Numbered from the stretch's first letter, positions 45,626 through 58,525 are shown. The stretch: 64,000 bases of DNA from Rhinopomastus cyanomelas (GCA_013400115.1 VXBP01004148.1:1-64000), one strand, 5' to 3'. Program-made: numbers and translations. The notes: generated by a model not told the origin, from the sequence alone.

Positions 45626-46255
45626 CACAGAGTCCCAGAATGGCTGGGGTTGGAAGGGACCTCAAAAGATCATCTAGTCCACAGCACGATTCCCTAGTGC
45701 AGGTCACACAGGGCTGCATCCAGGAAGGTTTTGAAAGTCTCCAGAACAGGAGACTCCACAGCCTTTCTGGGCAGCCCATCCCAGGGCTCTGTCACCCTCA
45801 CTAGAAAAAAGCTTTCCCTTATGTTTGCGTGGAACCTCCTATGTTCCAGTTATACCCGCTACCCCTTGTGCTACCATTGGACACTCCTGAGAAGAGCCTG
45901 GCTCCATCCTCCTGACACTCACCCTTTCCATATCTACAAACATTAATGAGGTCACCCCTCAGTTTCCTATTCTCCAGCTAAAGACAACAGCTCCCTCAGC
46001 CTTTCCTCAGAGAGTGGAGGATGTTCCACTCCCTTCATCATCTTTGCAACTCTGCACTGGACTCTCTCCAAAACTGGACACAACATTCCAGATGTGGTCT
46101 CACCAGGGCAGAGTAGAAGGGGAGGGGAACCTCTCTTGATCTGCTAACCACCCCACTTCTAATCAACCCCTGGATGCCACTGGCCTTCTTGGCCAAAAGG
46201 GCCTATTTCTGGCTCATGGTAATCTGTGCTGGCCACCAGGAAGCCCAGGTTCTGG
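45626..46255 (-). mobile_element. CR1 LINE fragment
   Basis: CAGAATGGCTGGGGTTGGAA end block, CAGGTCACACAGGGCTGCAT, then ORF2 C-terminal blocks to GGATGCCACTGGCCTTCTTG and AGGAAGCCCAGGTTCTGG. About 630 bp, multiple frame breaks. Confidence 0.9.
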
Positions 46256-46642
46256 TTTTGATTGCTGGGGGGCAATTTATGCACTGCAGAAGCTTGACAC
46301 TATTATAAGAATGCAAAAGAAGGCTGGTTTGGGTTGTGTTGTTTGTATTTAATATCTGACAGACGGCATTTCACACCTTTCATATATTCAAGCTGCTATA
46401 AAGAACAAAACTTGAAAATGCCAGAAGAAGAAAAAGGCCACAAAGCTAAACTCACTAAATAAAAAAAAAAATAGAACTTGAATCTGACCTTATTTTCCCA
46501 TTATTAAATTATGCATTTTAGCAGCCTAGGGGCAGGGTTGGGAGAGGGACAGAGGCAGACTCTAGTGACAATTAAAAGTTGGAGAACAAACGATATCACA
46601 AGTGGCCAGAACAATCAGAACAGTATTACTAAGTGAAGGAAT

Positions 46643-47136
46643 AATCATAGAATCATATTCTGACCCTGGCTGGAAGGGATGTCCAAAGGTCATCCAGTTC
46701 AACTCCCCTGCAGTGAGCAGGGACATCCTCAACTAGATCAGGTTGCCCAGAGCCTTCTACAGCCTCCCTTGAAGATCTCCAGCAATGGGGCCTCAACCAC
46801 CTCCCTGGGCAACCTGTTCCAGTGTTCAACCACTCTTCTCCTAAAGAACATCTTCCTGACATCCCATTTCAGTTGGCCCTTCTCTAATGTGAAACCACTG
46901 GCCCACTCCCAATCCCTCTAGGCCTTTGTAAACAGTCCTTCTGCAGCCTTCTTGTAGTCCCCTTCAGATACTGGAAGGTTGCTATCAGGTGCCCCCTGAA
47001 GCCTTCTCTTGTCCAGGCTGAAGCTCCCTCAACCTGTCCCTATAGCAGAGGGGCTCCAGTCCTATGACGATTTTCACTGCGTCCTCTGGACCAGTTCCAC
47101 CAGGTCCCTCTCCTTCCTGTAGTGAGGGATCCATGC
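46643..47136 (-). mobile_element. CR1 LINE fragment
   Basis: AATCATAGAATCATATTCTG end, TGGCTGGAAGGGATGTCCAA, CCTTTGTAAACAGTCCTTCT, GATTTTCACTGCGTCCTCTG. Same type as 3637, 19258, 34097 and 40561. Confidence 0.9.
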
Positions 47137-48799
47137 ACAAATACATATAGAGAAATGGAATAAGACCAGAAGGAAGGAAAAAAACTGTGACACAGGAATA
47201 CACTGAGTGAAAAAGCTATGGGGGCAAATCACAACCATCCTAGTAACTTGACAGCACCAAAAGACCAGTTCCTATGTATATTTAGATGTACAAACATGTA
47301 CAAAGAAGCTTACACTCATTCTGGCAAAATGGGAATTCAAAAGACTCCCAGTTTTGGTTTGGTGACTTTAATAAGAGCCCCTGTACTTTATGAAATTCCC
47401 TTATACTGGATTAACAGGAATAGATAGTGCTATAAATACTGCTTATTCGCTAGGCAGCTCAAGAGTGCATAAACAAGCAGAGCTGCTCTGCTTCAAAATC
47501 CTCGCAGTATACTTCAGCTACATCCCCATCCATCAGCTGATCTGCAGTGTTCAGGGTGTAATTCTTCAAATTAATAGTCTAAAACCAGTTATACAGAGTA
47601 ACTGTTTGCTTGGTTATTTTTCATTCATACACTAAGCTTTTTATAGTACACCCTGCCACCCCCACTGATCTAATGAGAATATTCCAAAGCTAAGACAAAG
47701 ATTCAGAGGAGGAATTGTAAAGTACTTGCCTGCTAGTGGTGAAAAAAAATAACATTCAATATTTATGTTTAAGAAAACTTATCTGTCACTAACTGCAGAA
47801 CCTCCAGGACGCCATCAGCAGCAGACATCTTGCAATGAGAGGACTGAAACTGATGAACGTTAAGGGAAAAATGTGAAAGCCCTTGTATGAAAATGGAATG
47901 CATTAGAAGTATATTCTGAAATGTCTTCCAAACACACTTGGTTTTGATTCCATTATTTTAAGTATAGTTTAAAAATCAGTTTATATTTTGATTGTATTAC
48001 TTTTCCAGCAATTTTTTTTTGGAGGAAAAACAGACAACCTTGGCACAGAAGACAATTTCTGCACACCTGAGTGCTGCCTCCAATGCTTAGGAGATATTTG
48101 GGAAGCATCTACACTAAATCTTCCCTTGATTTGCTGGGTGTACTCTTCCTAACACAGCTAATCAGCGTTTGCTATTGTCCCATCATCTGATACCAGCTTT
48201 TATTTTACATTAGCAATAATTTTCCTACTGGCTTCCAATTCCTCTCAGAAGATTGTAAATGTCCTCCTGACTTCAACACATTTTCCTCCAAGTTGTTCTA
48301 CTAGCAATGTGGTCTCTTTTATAATGGGATTCAGGATATGGAAGTGAAAACATATGACAAATTTTAATCAAAAGCAGAAAAAAGAGAATAGGAATGGACC
48401 TTAACGTAATAAAAATTCTTAATCAGGTTATTTGCTGAAGTGAGAATGAAAAATTTTCAAGGGCATATCTGACCAGTACAAAGGATAAAAGACGATGAAT
48501 TTTGCTGATGTAAGAGTTTAAATCAGCATAGCAGGATTACCTGGAGGGCATTCTCTATTAGGATGCTAAGCCTGACACTGAATGAACGGACAGCACAGCA
48601 CTGATCTCAGCTGGGAGTATTCTGAGGTTCACAGGAGTAACATGGACATCAGACAGGACTGCCTTACATGCTTTTAAGAGAATTAATCTGATTTTGTCCT
48701 ATTGGGGAAATACCATTATTTCATAATGTCATTTTATAACAAAAAAATGGGAAACATGAATAAGCATGTAAATTATCCTTGTATTCTATTTAACCTATT
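47137..48799 (-). other. ZFAND3 intron, repeat-poor stretch
   Basis: About 1.7 kb of AT-rich unique sequence. No exon with usable splice signals recognised. Confidence 0.55.
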
Positions 48800-49152
48800 C
48801 ACAGAATCACAGAGTGACTGAGGCTGGAAAAGCCCTCTGAGCTCATCCAGCCCAGCCCAGGACCTAACATCAACACAGCAGCCAGATCAGGGCACTAACA
48901 GCCATAGCCATTCTGTCCTTAAACACCTCCATGAATGGAGACTCCACCACTGATCTGGGCAGTCCATTCCAGGGTCTGATCTCCCTTTCTGTGAGCTTCC
49001 TAACATCCTCCCACGGCAGCTGCAGGCCCTGCCCTCTCATCCTGGTGCTAGTTGCCTGGGAGAAGAGCTCAACTCCCACCTGACTAAAACTTCAGGGAGT
49101 TGGAGAGAGGGAGAAGGTCCGCCCCGTGTCCTCTTCTCCAGGCTAAAAGGGC
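48800..49152 (-). mobile_element. CR1 LINE 3' fragment
   Basis: ACAGAATCACAGAGTGACTG end, AGGCTGGAAAAGCCCTCTGA block, to CTTCTCCAGGCTAAAAGG. Same 3' UTR type as 18640. Confidence 0.88.
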
Positions 49153-50189
49153 AATTTTGTTAATTTCTTAAAGCCAGCAATTATTCCACAAATTACTTCA
49201 AAAGACAAGAAGAAGGAATTACTCCTCAATAGGAAATACTAGCCCATTTTATAAATTACTCCAAAAAATTGTAGGTATTTCTGTAAATCTATAAAAATTG
49301 CTATATACAGCTTCCACAGTCACTGTACAGGGACTGTCCCTTTGGCCACTTCAGCTTCATGAATGTTGCAAAGGAAAAGAAACATCGGAACCAGAAAGTG
49401 TGAACATGAATGAAAAGGATGAACATTCGCCCCAGCTTAGTGTACTTCAACACAAGTTGCTGTAAGCATTCCTGTTGTAACAACATGAGAGTAAAATAAC
49501 CTACTCATTTTCTCCTGGCTGTCCTGAACAGACAAGGCTAGGAGTCGCTGTGCTCACGCTGTCACGCTGCTGCACATCCTTTGATATCTGAATGTTGTAT
49601 TTTTTCCAGTTCTCAAGAGAAAATTGTCTTCAGAAGCAACAGCATGAGTGATTAATGTATGAACTATGAAGATGCCTGCAAAATTTGTCTTTTGATTTAA
49701 ACAAGTACAGGCTAAATTTCAAGGCGTTTTCTTCCACTACTGTTTAGTGAAGAAACGATTTAGATGTCTAGCACAGAAATGTGCTAGACTGCGATAGGTA
49801 AAAGATCAAGTAAGACTTTATTGTGAATATTACCAATTACTGGGTACTAATGAGCTCTTAAAAACCTTCCCAGGAACAGATGAATTTTAATAACTCAGAG
49901 ATAAGGATCATCACAGCTATAGCTGCCTTGTAACAAACTTTTAGATATATCGATCCCAAATCTATCTCTTTAGATTCTTCCAACATTATAACACATTTAG
50001 TCTAAAATGTATGGAATGCATTTTAAATTAATGAGGGTGATTTTGTAAAGTTTAACAAAGTGACAGTGAAAATAAATCCTGTAATTGCAGAAAGTCCTTA
50101 GATTTGTTTATGGATATGACTGTTACGATCCCTACCATAACGAGGATTTCAATTTACAATGACCGTAAGACTTTGAGAAGGCTCTTAGA
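49153..50189 (-). other. ZFAND3 intron, nothing recognised
   Basis: About 1 kb AT-rich unique sequence. Confidence 0.5.
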
Positions 50190-51200
50190 TCATAGAATCA
50201 TAGAATGGTCAGGGTTGGAAAAGACCTTCAATATCATCTAGTTCCAACTCCTGCTGCAGAGGCAGGGACACCTTCACTAGATCAGGTTACTCAGGGCTGC
50301 ATGCAACCTGGCCTTCAACACTTTCAGGGATGGGACAGCCACAACTTCCTTGGGCAACCTGTTCCAGCATCTCATCACCCTCACAGCAAAGAATTTGTTC
50401 TTCATGTTCAACCTCAGTCTACCCTCTTCAAGTCTGTAACGCTTTCCCCTTGTCCTCTCACTACCACTTGTGTAAAAAGCCCTACCCCAGCTTTCTTGTA
50501 GCCCCCTTCAGAGATTGGAAAGCTACTAAAAGGTCACCTGGGAGCCTCCTCTTCTTCAGGATGAATAACCCCAACTTGTTCAGTCTGTCGTCACAGGGAA
50601 GCTGCTCCAGCCCTCTGATCATTGGAGTTGCTCTCCTCTGGATCTGTTTCAGGAGCTCTGTATCATTCTTATGTTGGGGACTCCAGAACGGGATACAGTC
50701 CTCCCAGGTGGGGTCTTAGCAGAGTAGGTGGGGAGAAACACCTCCCTCGACTGACTATCACTGCTGCACTCGATGCAGCCCAGGACACAGCTGGCTTTCT
50801 GGGCTGCAAGTGCATGCTGACAGCTCTTGTTCAACTTCTGCTCCACCTCCACCCCCACCCCCAAGTCCTTCTCCTCAGGGCTGTCCTCAATCATTTCTCC
50901 TCCAAGTCTGTATTCAAGCATGGGATTGCCTCGACCCAGGTGCAGAACCTTGCACTGATCTTTGTTGAACTTCATGCAGGTTGCACAGACCACTTCTCAA
51001 GCTTGGCAAGGTCCTTCTGGATGGCATCCTTTCCTTCCAGCGTGTTGACTTCACCACACAGTTTGGTGTTGTCAGCAAACTGACTGATTCAATTCCATTG
51101 TCCATGTCACTGACAAAGATGTTAAAAGAGCACTGGTCCCAGTACCAACACTTGAGGAACCAGTACTGGCAATTAGTGTCCACTGCATGTGCAGAAAAGC
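50190..51200 (-). mobile_element. CR1 LINE, ~1 kb decayed copy
   Basis: AATCATAGAATGGTCAGGGT end, then the ORF2 C-terminal half. Minus frames show KDQCKVLHLGRGNPMLEYRL and ASCVLGCIECSSDSQSREVF, then a piece around and past the RT active site (DMDNGIESV). It extends to the ACTGGTCCCAGTACCAAC block, and has multiple frameshifts. Confidence 0.9.
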
Positions 51201-51837
51201 AAGTTTGAGCAGATGTGCTTGTGCTCCTCTGAGCAGGAGAGGAATCCAATGCATCCAGATACGGAAGCACAGAATAGATAATACAATGTGACACAGAAGC
51301 AGGTAATAAGATGAGATAGTAAAACTCATCAACATACATCATCTAATCAAGCTACAGTGTCATCTCTCGGCCTCTGTTATTAACTTTTGCTGCATCAGTG
51401 CAAGTCCCAGACACTTTATTCTGGTTATAATTGCTGATGAACAGTAATATGGCCTCCAAGCCTCGGTTCCTGCCTGTTTCACTTCAGTGCTCACCTATTA
51501 ACTTTGATTTACAGCCTTGCTTGATGTGTTATACTATTGCAACAGCTGGAAACTGAGCATGGGCACAAATAAATAAGAAGGAGCTAACAGATACTACTAT
51601 TGCCAAGGCTGGGTGATTTCTTATGTTGTTTCAAGGCTACTCTGTGGTCACTTTTCTGTCTCTGAGAGATTTCAAAGTCAGATGGATTTCTAGTACAGTG
51701 TCCTCTGGAAGTCCGACAATAAAGAACATCTTAAAAGTCCCTTGGAACACCAATGAAAACCATATCCCAAAGTTCATTTAATGTTATAAACCCTCTTCAA
51801 CAGTATTTTGTGTATTTTTGCTCAGGAGCTTAACACT

Positions 51838-52345
51838 TCATAGAATTGTACAGTCATAGAATGGTTGCCAGTGGAAAAAACACCTTTAAGACCATCAAGT
51901 CCAACCATTAATCCAACTGTCCCAAGGCCACCACTAAACCCTGTCCATCTGCTAGAGATCTCCATAACTGTGAAACATGTCCAGGGATGGCAATTCAACC
52001 CTGTCCCTAGGCAGCCTGTTCCAAGGCCTGAGAACCCCTTCAATTAGAATTAAGAAGTTTTTCTTAATGTCCAACCTAAATGTCCCCTGGTGCAACACAA
52101 AGCCTTTTTCTCTTTTCCTCTCCCTCGTTCCTTGTGAGAAGAGACCAATTCCTACCTCTCTATAATCTCCTTTCAGGCAGCCCAACAGTGAACTCAGTAC
52201 TTGAGGTGAGACCTCACCAGTGCCCAGTACTGGGGAATGATCACTCCTCTAGTGCTGCTGGCCTCACTGTTTCTGATACAAGCCAGGATGCTGTTTGCCT
52301 TCTTGGCCATCTGGGCACCCTGCTGGCTCATATTTAGTCAGTGAT
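51838..52345 (-). mobile_element. CR1 LINE fragment with internal deletion
   Basis: GAATGGTTGCCAGTGGAAAA end, ACCATCAAGTCCAACCATTA, GGCAGCCTGTTCCAAGGCCT, then a jump at ~52175 to GAACTCAGTACTTGAGGTGA and CTTCTTGGCCATCTGGGCAC. Part of the ORF2 C-terminus is missing. Confidence 0.87.
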
Positions 52346-52349
52346 CAGT

Positions 52350-52420
52350 GACAGAATCATTTACATTGGAAGAGACCTCCTGGATCATAAAGCCCAACCA
52401 TCAACTCAACTTCACCCTGC
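52350..52420 (-). mobile_element. CR1 LINE 3'-end stub
   Basis: ACATTGGAAGAGACCTCCTG, then AAGCCCAACCATCAACTCAA. About 70 bp, abutting the 5' end of the CR1 at 51838-52345. Confidence 0.75.
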
Positions 52421-52956
52421 CCAAATTCAAGCAAAAGTGATGTTTGAAACGCAGACTGCCAAAATATTCTCACTACCTAGATGCATGCCACTACCACTTC
52501 ACAGAAACACAAGGTCTGCAAGAGATTATCCATCTATACCCTCCATGTAGAAACAAAGTCATTGAAAGGCCTCAAGGCAGCCAAATTTAGGCTCAGTGCT
52601 GATGTTATCAGGTGCCACCTTTGATCAGGGTAAGTAAAATCAATATAGTTCACACAGCTGACACTCTGCATTTAAAGTGGGGATTCCCAGAACACTATTA
52701 CAATCATCAAACTGTTTACTCCTCTGTGTCTTAGGTTTACCAAGATTAACTGAAAATATGGTGTATTTATGGAGTTAAGATGAACAGGACTTTGAGGTGA
52801 CCTATATGCATAAAACCCTTTTTGTATGTACACTCTGACAGCAAAGCAACCGCTTTCACTCGAAACTTGCCTCACAGACTTACTACCTTGACTACTACAC
52901 TAGACCCATACCAACCACCAACAAAACAAATTTCTCAACCTGCACACAACACTTAC

Positions 52957-53022
52957 CTGAGTTGCAGGTTCTTTTGGTTGGTGTGGTTAAGGAAGCATGA
53001 GCTGTACCTGTGTATGGCCCAC
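52957..53022 (-). CDS. ZFAND3: ZFAND3 coding exon (22-codon linker exon)
   Basis: This is a 66-nt microexon-like coding exon too short for simple ORF calling. Minus-strand reading gives (C)GPYTGTAHASLTTPTKRTCNS plus the first base of Asp. That matches the family segment between SKEEC and DSQSE: a GP..T.TAH.SL.TPTKR.C pattern. The acceptor is strong (CTGTTCTCTCTTTCCAG|GT) and the donor is TCAG|GTAAGTG. It is phase 1 on both sides. It contributes part of the Ser/Thr/Pro-rich linker between the A20 and AN1 fingers. Its identity rests on position between two certain exons, matching phase and the TPTKR motif. Confidence 0.93.
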
Positions 53023-53313
53023 CTGGAAAGAGAGAACAGCGAATGTCTCAAAATACAACTGATACTTAGCATCTACAACCACATCAAGGTCCTACTTAGG
53101 AACTGCTGAGGAGCGTTTGTCTTTGGAAAGCGCTATAGAAATAGTCTACCGTTCTCAGTTTTTCTTTCCCAGTCATCTCTGAATGACCTGTGCTGAGAAA
53201 ACAGACAAGAAGTTGGGACAAAATGAGAAGTCATATTATAGTTTATAAATATTTCAAGAGGCAGTATACAGAGTGTACCTGTAATTTGTCCAGTGTTGAC
53301 AGATGTACTGTTC

Positions 53314-53383
53314 CACAGAATCACACAATGTGAGGGATTGGAAGGGACCTCTAGAGATTATCTAGTCCAATCCCCCTGCCAAC
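53314..53383 (-). mobile_element. CR1 LINE 3'-end stub
   Basis: CACAGAATCACACAATGTGA, GGGATTGGAAGGGACCTCTA, ATCTAGTCCAATCCCCCTGC. Little diverged, only ~70 bp long. Confidence 0.85.
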
Positions 53384-53734
53384 ACTGTGTTTTCAAAGTG
53401 TGGCACAAGCACATGCTAACAAACTCTTTTTATATCTAAGATTTTTTTTGTTGAACTCTGGCCTGTTGTCCACTCATCTGGTATCTGCTTGGTAGTAAAT
53501 TGCTCTCTTGGCTTTTCTCTTATCATGCATCATAGCTGATGTCTCTGGAGATCTTGTTAAAATAGTAACTGACAAATAAAAGAAATAAACCCCATACAGT
53601 TAGGACAAAATGACAGTGGCATTACCAGTGTCAATAACACACCATAGCACTGTGGATATTATAAATTGGATCATGTTAGAGAGCCTGAAATTAAGGTAGA
53701 GCGAGTAGAGTTTACACAGACAGTTTACACAGTT

Positions 53735-54030
53735 TATCAGGCTTGGAAGAGGCCTTCAAAGGCCATTGGGTCCAACCCTCCTGCTCAAAGAGGATACAAA
53801 TTACTGAAAAGCAGAACTAACTAAAAATCCTCAATCAACTACACAAAACTGCATCCAGCTGGGGCTGAAACATCTCCAGAGAAGGGGACTCTACAACCTC
53901 CCTGGGCAACATCTTTCAATATTTAATAACCTTGACTGTAAAGAAGATTTTCCTCAGATTGAGGTGAAACTTCCTGTGTTCCTGCTTGCACCCATTATAC
54001 TTTGTCCTGTCTGGCAAGGGAACCCAGTTG
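53735..54030 (-). mobile_element. CR1 LINE 3' fragment
   Basis: TTATCAGGCTTGGAAGAGGC, CATCTCCAGAGAAGGGGACT, CTTGACTGTAAAGAAGATTT, to about TTTGTCCTGTCTGGCAAGGG. Moderately old. Confidence 0.83.
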
Positions 54031-55114
54031 CTGGGCTTCTCCGTCTTCCAGCTGCCAACTGTCAGCCTTGTTACCCCAGCACTGAAGCAGCCAGGCAGAA
54101 ACTGCTTAGCTGGGTGTTGGCTGGTTGGTTTCTGCTTTTTGTTTAAATTCTCTCATTTCTTAGTTGAAAGACTAATAATTCTCTCTCCTTCCTCTGTCAT
54201 TATTTACCAGTGATATGGACCTGTTGACTTTCTCGTCCACTGCTTCTTCTTCACAACTGGCACAGCCACCATAGTTGTTGTTTGTGTCCTTATCTCGATC
54301 ATGGTGTCCTCTGCTGAAGTTTGGGTACCTGCCTCAACCACAGTCCTTTTAGAGCACTGAGCTGTATCTCAATAGGCACAGGCCAGACCCCACTACAGTG
54401 CTAGATGCTGCTGGTTTTCACTGGGAGAGGCAAAGCACCCTCTATCAAATGATGCTGTCTGTTCAGAGAATATGTTTGGACATTTGCAGATCTCAGATCC
54501 TTTTATGTATCCTCTAATAAAGTCTTTGATACAGAAATGCAGAGCATTTAACTGTTCTAGAAACATCAGATATTCCTTTTGTCCTTTATAAGCTGTAGGT
54601 TTGGCTAATTCATAGAGTCCAGGAAAAGCTAAGAATACAATTAAAATAAAATCCTGTCAGCTGAAGCTAAGAACTACGGAAATATCAAACCTGACCAGGC
54701 TGCCAGAGTCACACTTGTTCACACTGACATTTCTCCTGCCACCTAACACCACACTTAAACTCGCACAGCATCACCTTTAGTTCCACTGATATGCTGACAG
54801 AAAAATAATGTGACATCCCCAAAGAAAGCAGTGAAAGCCTGAAACTAAGCAAAATTATTCTGTGTGCAGTGTGACCTTTTCTGTACTGAAACACACAGAA
54901 CCTTCCATAATAGGCCCATTTCTTTCAGAAGATTGCTGGTAGCTGGGTGTAAGGAGAGAGAAATGAGAGCCACTGTCAAATCCCCTTTTTTCTTGTCCAT
55001 TAAAAATAAACAAAACCTCTGCAAACCCAATAAAAAAATGAATATTTGACAGTAACTAGCTGATATGATGACTGACACTGAAATAACTACTGTTATGACT
55101 TCTTAAATGAAGAA
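54031..55114 (-). other. ZFAND3 intron between the 52957 and 57303 exons, nothing recognised
   Basis: No supported feature. Short ORFs are unsupported. Confidence 0.5.
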
Positions 55115-55302
55115 CCTAGACATCAGGAATTTTTTTTTCACTGAAAGAGTTATCAGACACTGGAACAGGCTGCCCAGGAAGGGGGTTGAGTCCCCATCCA
55201 TGGAAGTGTTTAAAGGTCATTCAGATGTGGTGTTGGGGGAATCCGGTTTAGGAGTGAACTTAGTAGAGTTGGGTTGACAGTTGGAATAATTCTATGGTTC
55301 TG
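55115..55302 (+). mobile_element. CR1 LINE 3' fragment
   Basis: Plus CR1: GAACCTAGACATCAGGAATT, GACACTGGAACAGGCTGCCC, GTTGGGTTGACAGTTGGAAT and an ATTCTATGGTTCTGTG end. Confidence 0.83.
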
Positions 55303-55776
55303 TGTCTGGGGAAAATGAAGACAGATTAGAACTACACAAGAACTTTAACAGAAAAAGCTTATCTGCACAAATGAAGCAGTAGAACAAAAGTCAGACTGAT
55401 TTAACCATCTGTTAAGAAACAGGTCATTAAAATGCATCCAAATCCAGACTTAGTAAAGCTCTCTACCAGTATCAATATACTCCTGGTCTGCAAACATTTA
55501 CTTCAGAACACCTAAACTCATGAGACCTGAAGGATCTAGACAGAAAAGGGCAACTGAAGAAGCAAATGTTGGGGGGATGGGGAGCCTAAGGGGCTACATG
55601 TCTGCCCTGGAGCTCCATTTGGGTCGATGCTTCAGTTGTGGTGGGGGCAGCACATAAAGAGGCCAAGGCCTTCTGCTGGATGCAAACCGTTGTTCCTGGG
55701 CAGAATGTGCAGTGGTTGCGACACTGTTACTGTGTGCCCTTCCCTGCAGGCTGCTGAGCAGGCAGACAGATCCAGG

Positions 55777-56042
55777 ATCATAGAATGATTGAATGATAGA
55801 ATCAGTAGGGATTGGAAGGGACCTCGAAAGATCATCTAGCCCAATCCTCCTGTACACCCAGGATCACCTAGACTGAGTCGCGCAAGAACACATACAGGTG
55901 GTTTTAAAACATTTCCAGAGAAGGAGACTCCACAACACCCCTGGGCAGCCTGTTCCAGTGCTCTGTCACCCTCACTGGGAAGAAATTCCTACTGGTATTT
56001 ATATGGAACCTCCTGTGTTCCAGCTTACACCCACTGCCTCTG
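55777..56042 (-). mobile_element. CR1 LINE 3' fragment
   Basis: Low-divergence type: AATCAGTAGGGATTGGAAGG, CTCGAAAGATCATCTAGCCC, CCAGCTTACACCCACTGCC. 5' truncated at ~56042. Confidence 0.9.
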
Positions 56043-56483
56043 ACTTCTTATGTCAATTACAATTATAAAGATTTGCTTGGTAGAAAAATTAAGACAGTTG
56101 TGTTTTTCTTCTGTGCCTAGCCTTAGGAGCTGCCTTAATATCATGGTAAATGATATTAAACTTCATTAAACAGGTAGTGGGGATGCAAGAGAAAGCAGAA
56201 CTCAAGCTGTAATGAAATCTATCCACTGCACTTCACTTACAATCATGCCAGCACCAAGTCATATAGAATTTTCCTTATAGATAACATTCTAAAATACTTT
56301 TAGCTAAAATGTAAGACACAAAGGGAGGGTTTAACAAACCCACTGAGGAATCTGCAGGCAGTGAAACAACTGACTCAGTTTGGAGAAGAAAGGCACTGGC
56401 CACCCAGTGGCCCACAAAGAGGAGGAGGTGGAGGGGAGTTCCAGTCAGTAACATGAAATCCCAAAATGCTGAAGTCAAATTCC

Positions 56484-57016
56484 ACAATCACAGAATCACA
56501 GAATGACTGAGGCTGGAAAAGCCCTCTGAGCTCATCTAGCCCAGCCCAGGATCTAACATCACCACACTGACCAAACCAGGGCACTAAGGGCCACAGCCAG
56601 ACTGTCCTTCAAGACTTCCACGGATGGAGACTCCACCACCCCCTTGGGCAGTTCAGTCCACAGTCTGATCACCATTTCCATGAGGAAGGGCTTCCTAACA
56701 TCCAACCTAACCCTCCCTTGGCAGCTTCAGACTCTGCCCTCTGGTCCTGGCACTGATTGTCTGGGAGAAGAGCCTGAATCCCAACTGACTACAACCTCAC
56801 TTCAAGGAGCTGGAGAGAGGGAGAAGGTTCCCCCTGACTCTCCTGCAGGCTAAACACCCTCAGCTCCCTCAGCCTCTCATCAGACTTTCCCTTCAGTTCC
56901 TTCTCCAGCCTCATTGCTCCTCTGGATCTGCTCCAACCCCTCAATCTCTTTCTTGAAGTGAGGGGTCCAGAACTGCCCCCAAGTACTCAAGGGTAGGCCT
57001 CCCCAGTGCCCAGTAG
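56484..57016 (-). mobile_element. CR1 LINE fragment
   Basis: CACAATCACAGAATCACAGA end, TGAGGCTGGAAAAGCCCTCT block, to AACTGCCCCCAAGTACTCAA and CCAGTGCCCAGTAGG. It ends about 290 bp downstream (transcript sense) of the ZFAND3 exon at 57303-57482. Confidence 0.88.
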
Positions 57017-57302
57017 GTGTTTATCCTAAAAGCCATGTAAGGAGTTTCTTAAAATGAGTGTCCCAAAATCGTAACTATATTACATATTTCATTTCAAAAC
57101 ACCCTACAGTTAGTTAGAAACTCTTGTGACCCCTTGCAGTTTGGTTAAAGCCATTAATGTTTATACTGCTGGTAACATCTAACCTTTTCCTTCACCCCAT
57201 GGGACAGATGAGTGTTACAAGCAAAGTTGGTGAAACATTAGCCTGAGGACAAAGACAAACATTTATGTTTCCTTTGCTGTCACTTAGGACTCATGCACTT
57301 AC

Positions 57303-57482
57303 ATTCCTCTTTGCTCGGGGAAGTTACATTCAGTTCTGTCAAAAGTTGCTGGTTGGAGTTAACAGGCTGCATGGTTAGAGAGGTATTGCTGTTTTCACTG
57401 GTCATTTCTCCAGGGAATAAATCTGACTGGCTGTTGCTTGTGCTGGGTGTAGAGTCATCATCTGGCTGCTTCTTCTGGAAAT
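57303..57482 (-). CDS. ZFAND3: ZFAND3 coding exon (A20-finger junction and Ser/Thr-rich linker)
   Basis: This exon is 180 nt. Read on the minus strand it begins by completing an Asp codon (D|FQKKQPDDDS...) and ends in ...TSPSKEE plus the first base of a Cys codon. The DFQKKQPDDDS stretch and the NVTSPSKEEC end are hallmark ZFAND3 segments. The middle is Ser/Thr/Asn-rich and differs more from the mammalian sequence I recall. The acceptor is TTTTGATAG|AT and the donor AAT|GTAAGTGC. Both flanking introns are phase 1, so the exon is symmetric (60 codons). The residues lie just after the A20-type zinc finger, whose cysteines are on the previous exon outside the window. A naive ORF extends 3 residues into the upstream intron and a few into the downstream intron; the splice sites trim these. 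Confidence 0.95.
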
Positions 57483-57934
57483 CTATCAAAACCAAGATTT
57501 CATGTCAATCCACTTGCTCAGTCTTAATCATCCAATTTTATGCAAAGAAATCTCCCAACACCCCCAAACACTGCCAGAGATACCATCACTCTCGTAATTT
57601 GTATATAACAAGTTCCTAGTTCAGACTTAAAATATCCTGTTACTTGAAGAACAACATACAGTTTCAGAAATGCAAAAGGTTCTTATTTTCCCCAGATGTT
57701 CAAGAGCATCCACTGTGGGAGTCAGCGTACAGCACATGGCATCCTCTCAAAAACAGTTCCCACAGAGCAGATAAAAAGACCTAAAGGAGTAAACACCCAA
57801 AGAGGGAAGCACTAAGGCACGTAACAGAAGGGCAGGAAAATACTGTGCCTCTCTAAAAACAGTACTGCTCACTGCTCTTAGATAAAATCACAGAAACTGT
57901 TTTGGCAAAGCTAGTATAGACAGCTCTAGATTCT

Positions 57935-58525
57935 AGAGAGAGGTTCTATGTTCTAGCAGGTCTAGGGAGGTTCTCCTGCCACTTTACTTTGCCCTGGTCA
58001 GACCACACCTACAGTACTGTGTCCAGTTCTAGACTCCCCAGTTCAAGAGAGACAGGGATCTAGTGAAGAGAGTCCAGTGTAGAGCTGCAAGGACGATTAC
58101 GGGACTTGAGCACCTCTCCTATGAAGACTGACTGAGAGAACTGGAGCTGGTTAGTCTGGAAAAGAGAAGACTGAGAGGGATCTTACTAATGTCTGTAAAT
58201 ATCTGAGGGGTGGGGGTCAACAAGAAAGGGCCAATCTCATTTCTCTGGGGTATAGCAATAGGACAAGAAATAGTGGGGATGAACTTGAAATAGAAGGTTC
58301 CAAGTCAGTATAAGGAGAAAGTTCTTTATGATGAGGGTGACAAAGCCCTGGCACAGGCTGCCCAGACAGATTGTAGAGTCTCCTTTTCTGAAGACTTTCA
58401 AAATCCTCCTGGACGCATCCCTGCGTCACCTGCCCTAGGGGATCCTGCTTTGGCAAGAGGGGGTTGGACTGGATAGTCTCTAGAAGTCCTTTCCAACTCC
58501 TGACATTCTGTGAGTCTATGATTCT
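57935..58525 (+). mobile_element. CR1 LINE fragment
   Basis: Plus CR1: TCTCCTGCCACTTTACTTTG, CCAGTTCTAGACTCCCCAGT, TTAGTCTGGAAAAGAGAAGA, GGGGGTTGGACTGGATAGTC and a GAGTCTATGATTCT end. About 590 bp. Confidence 0.9.
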
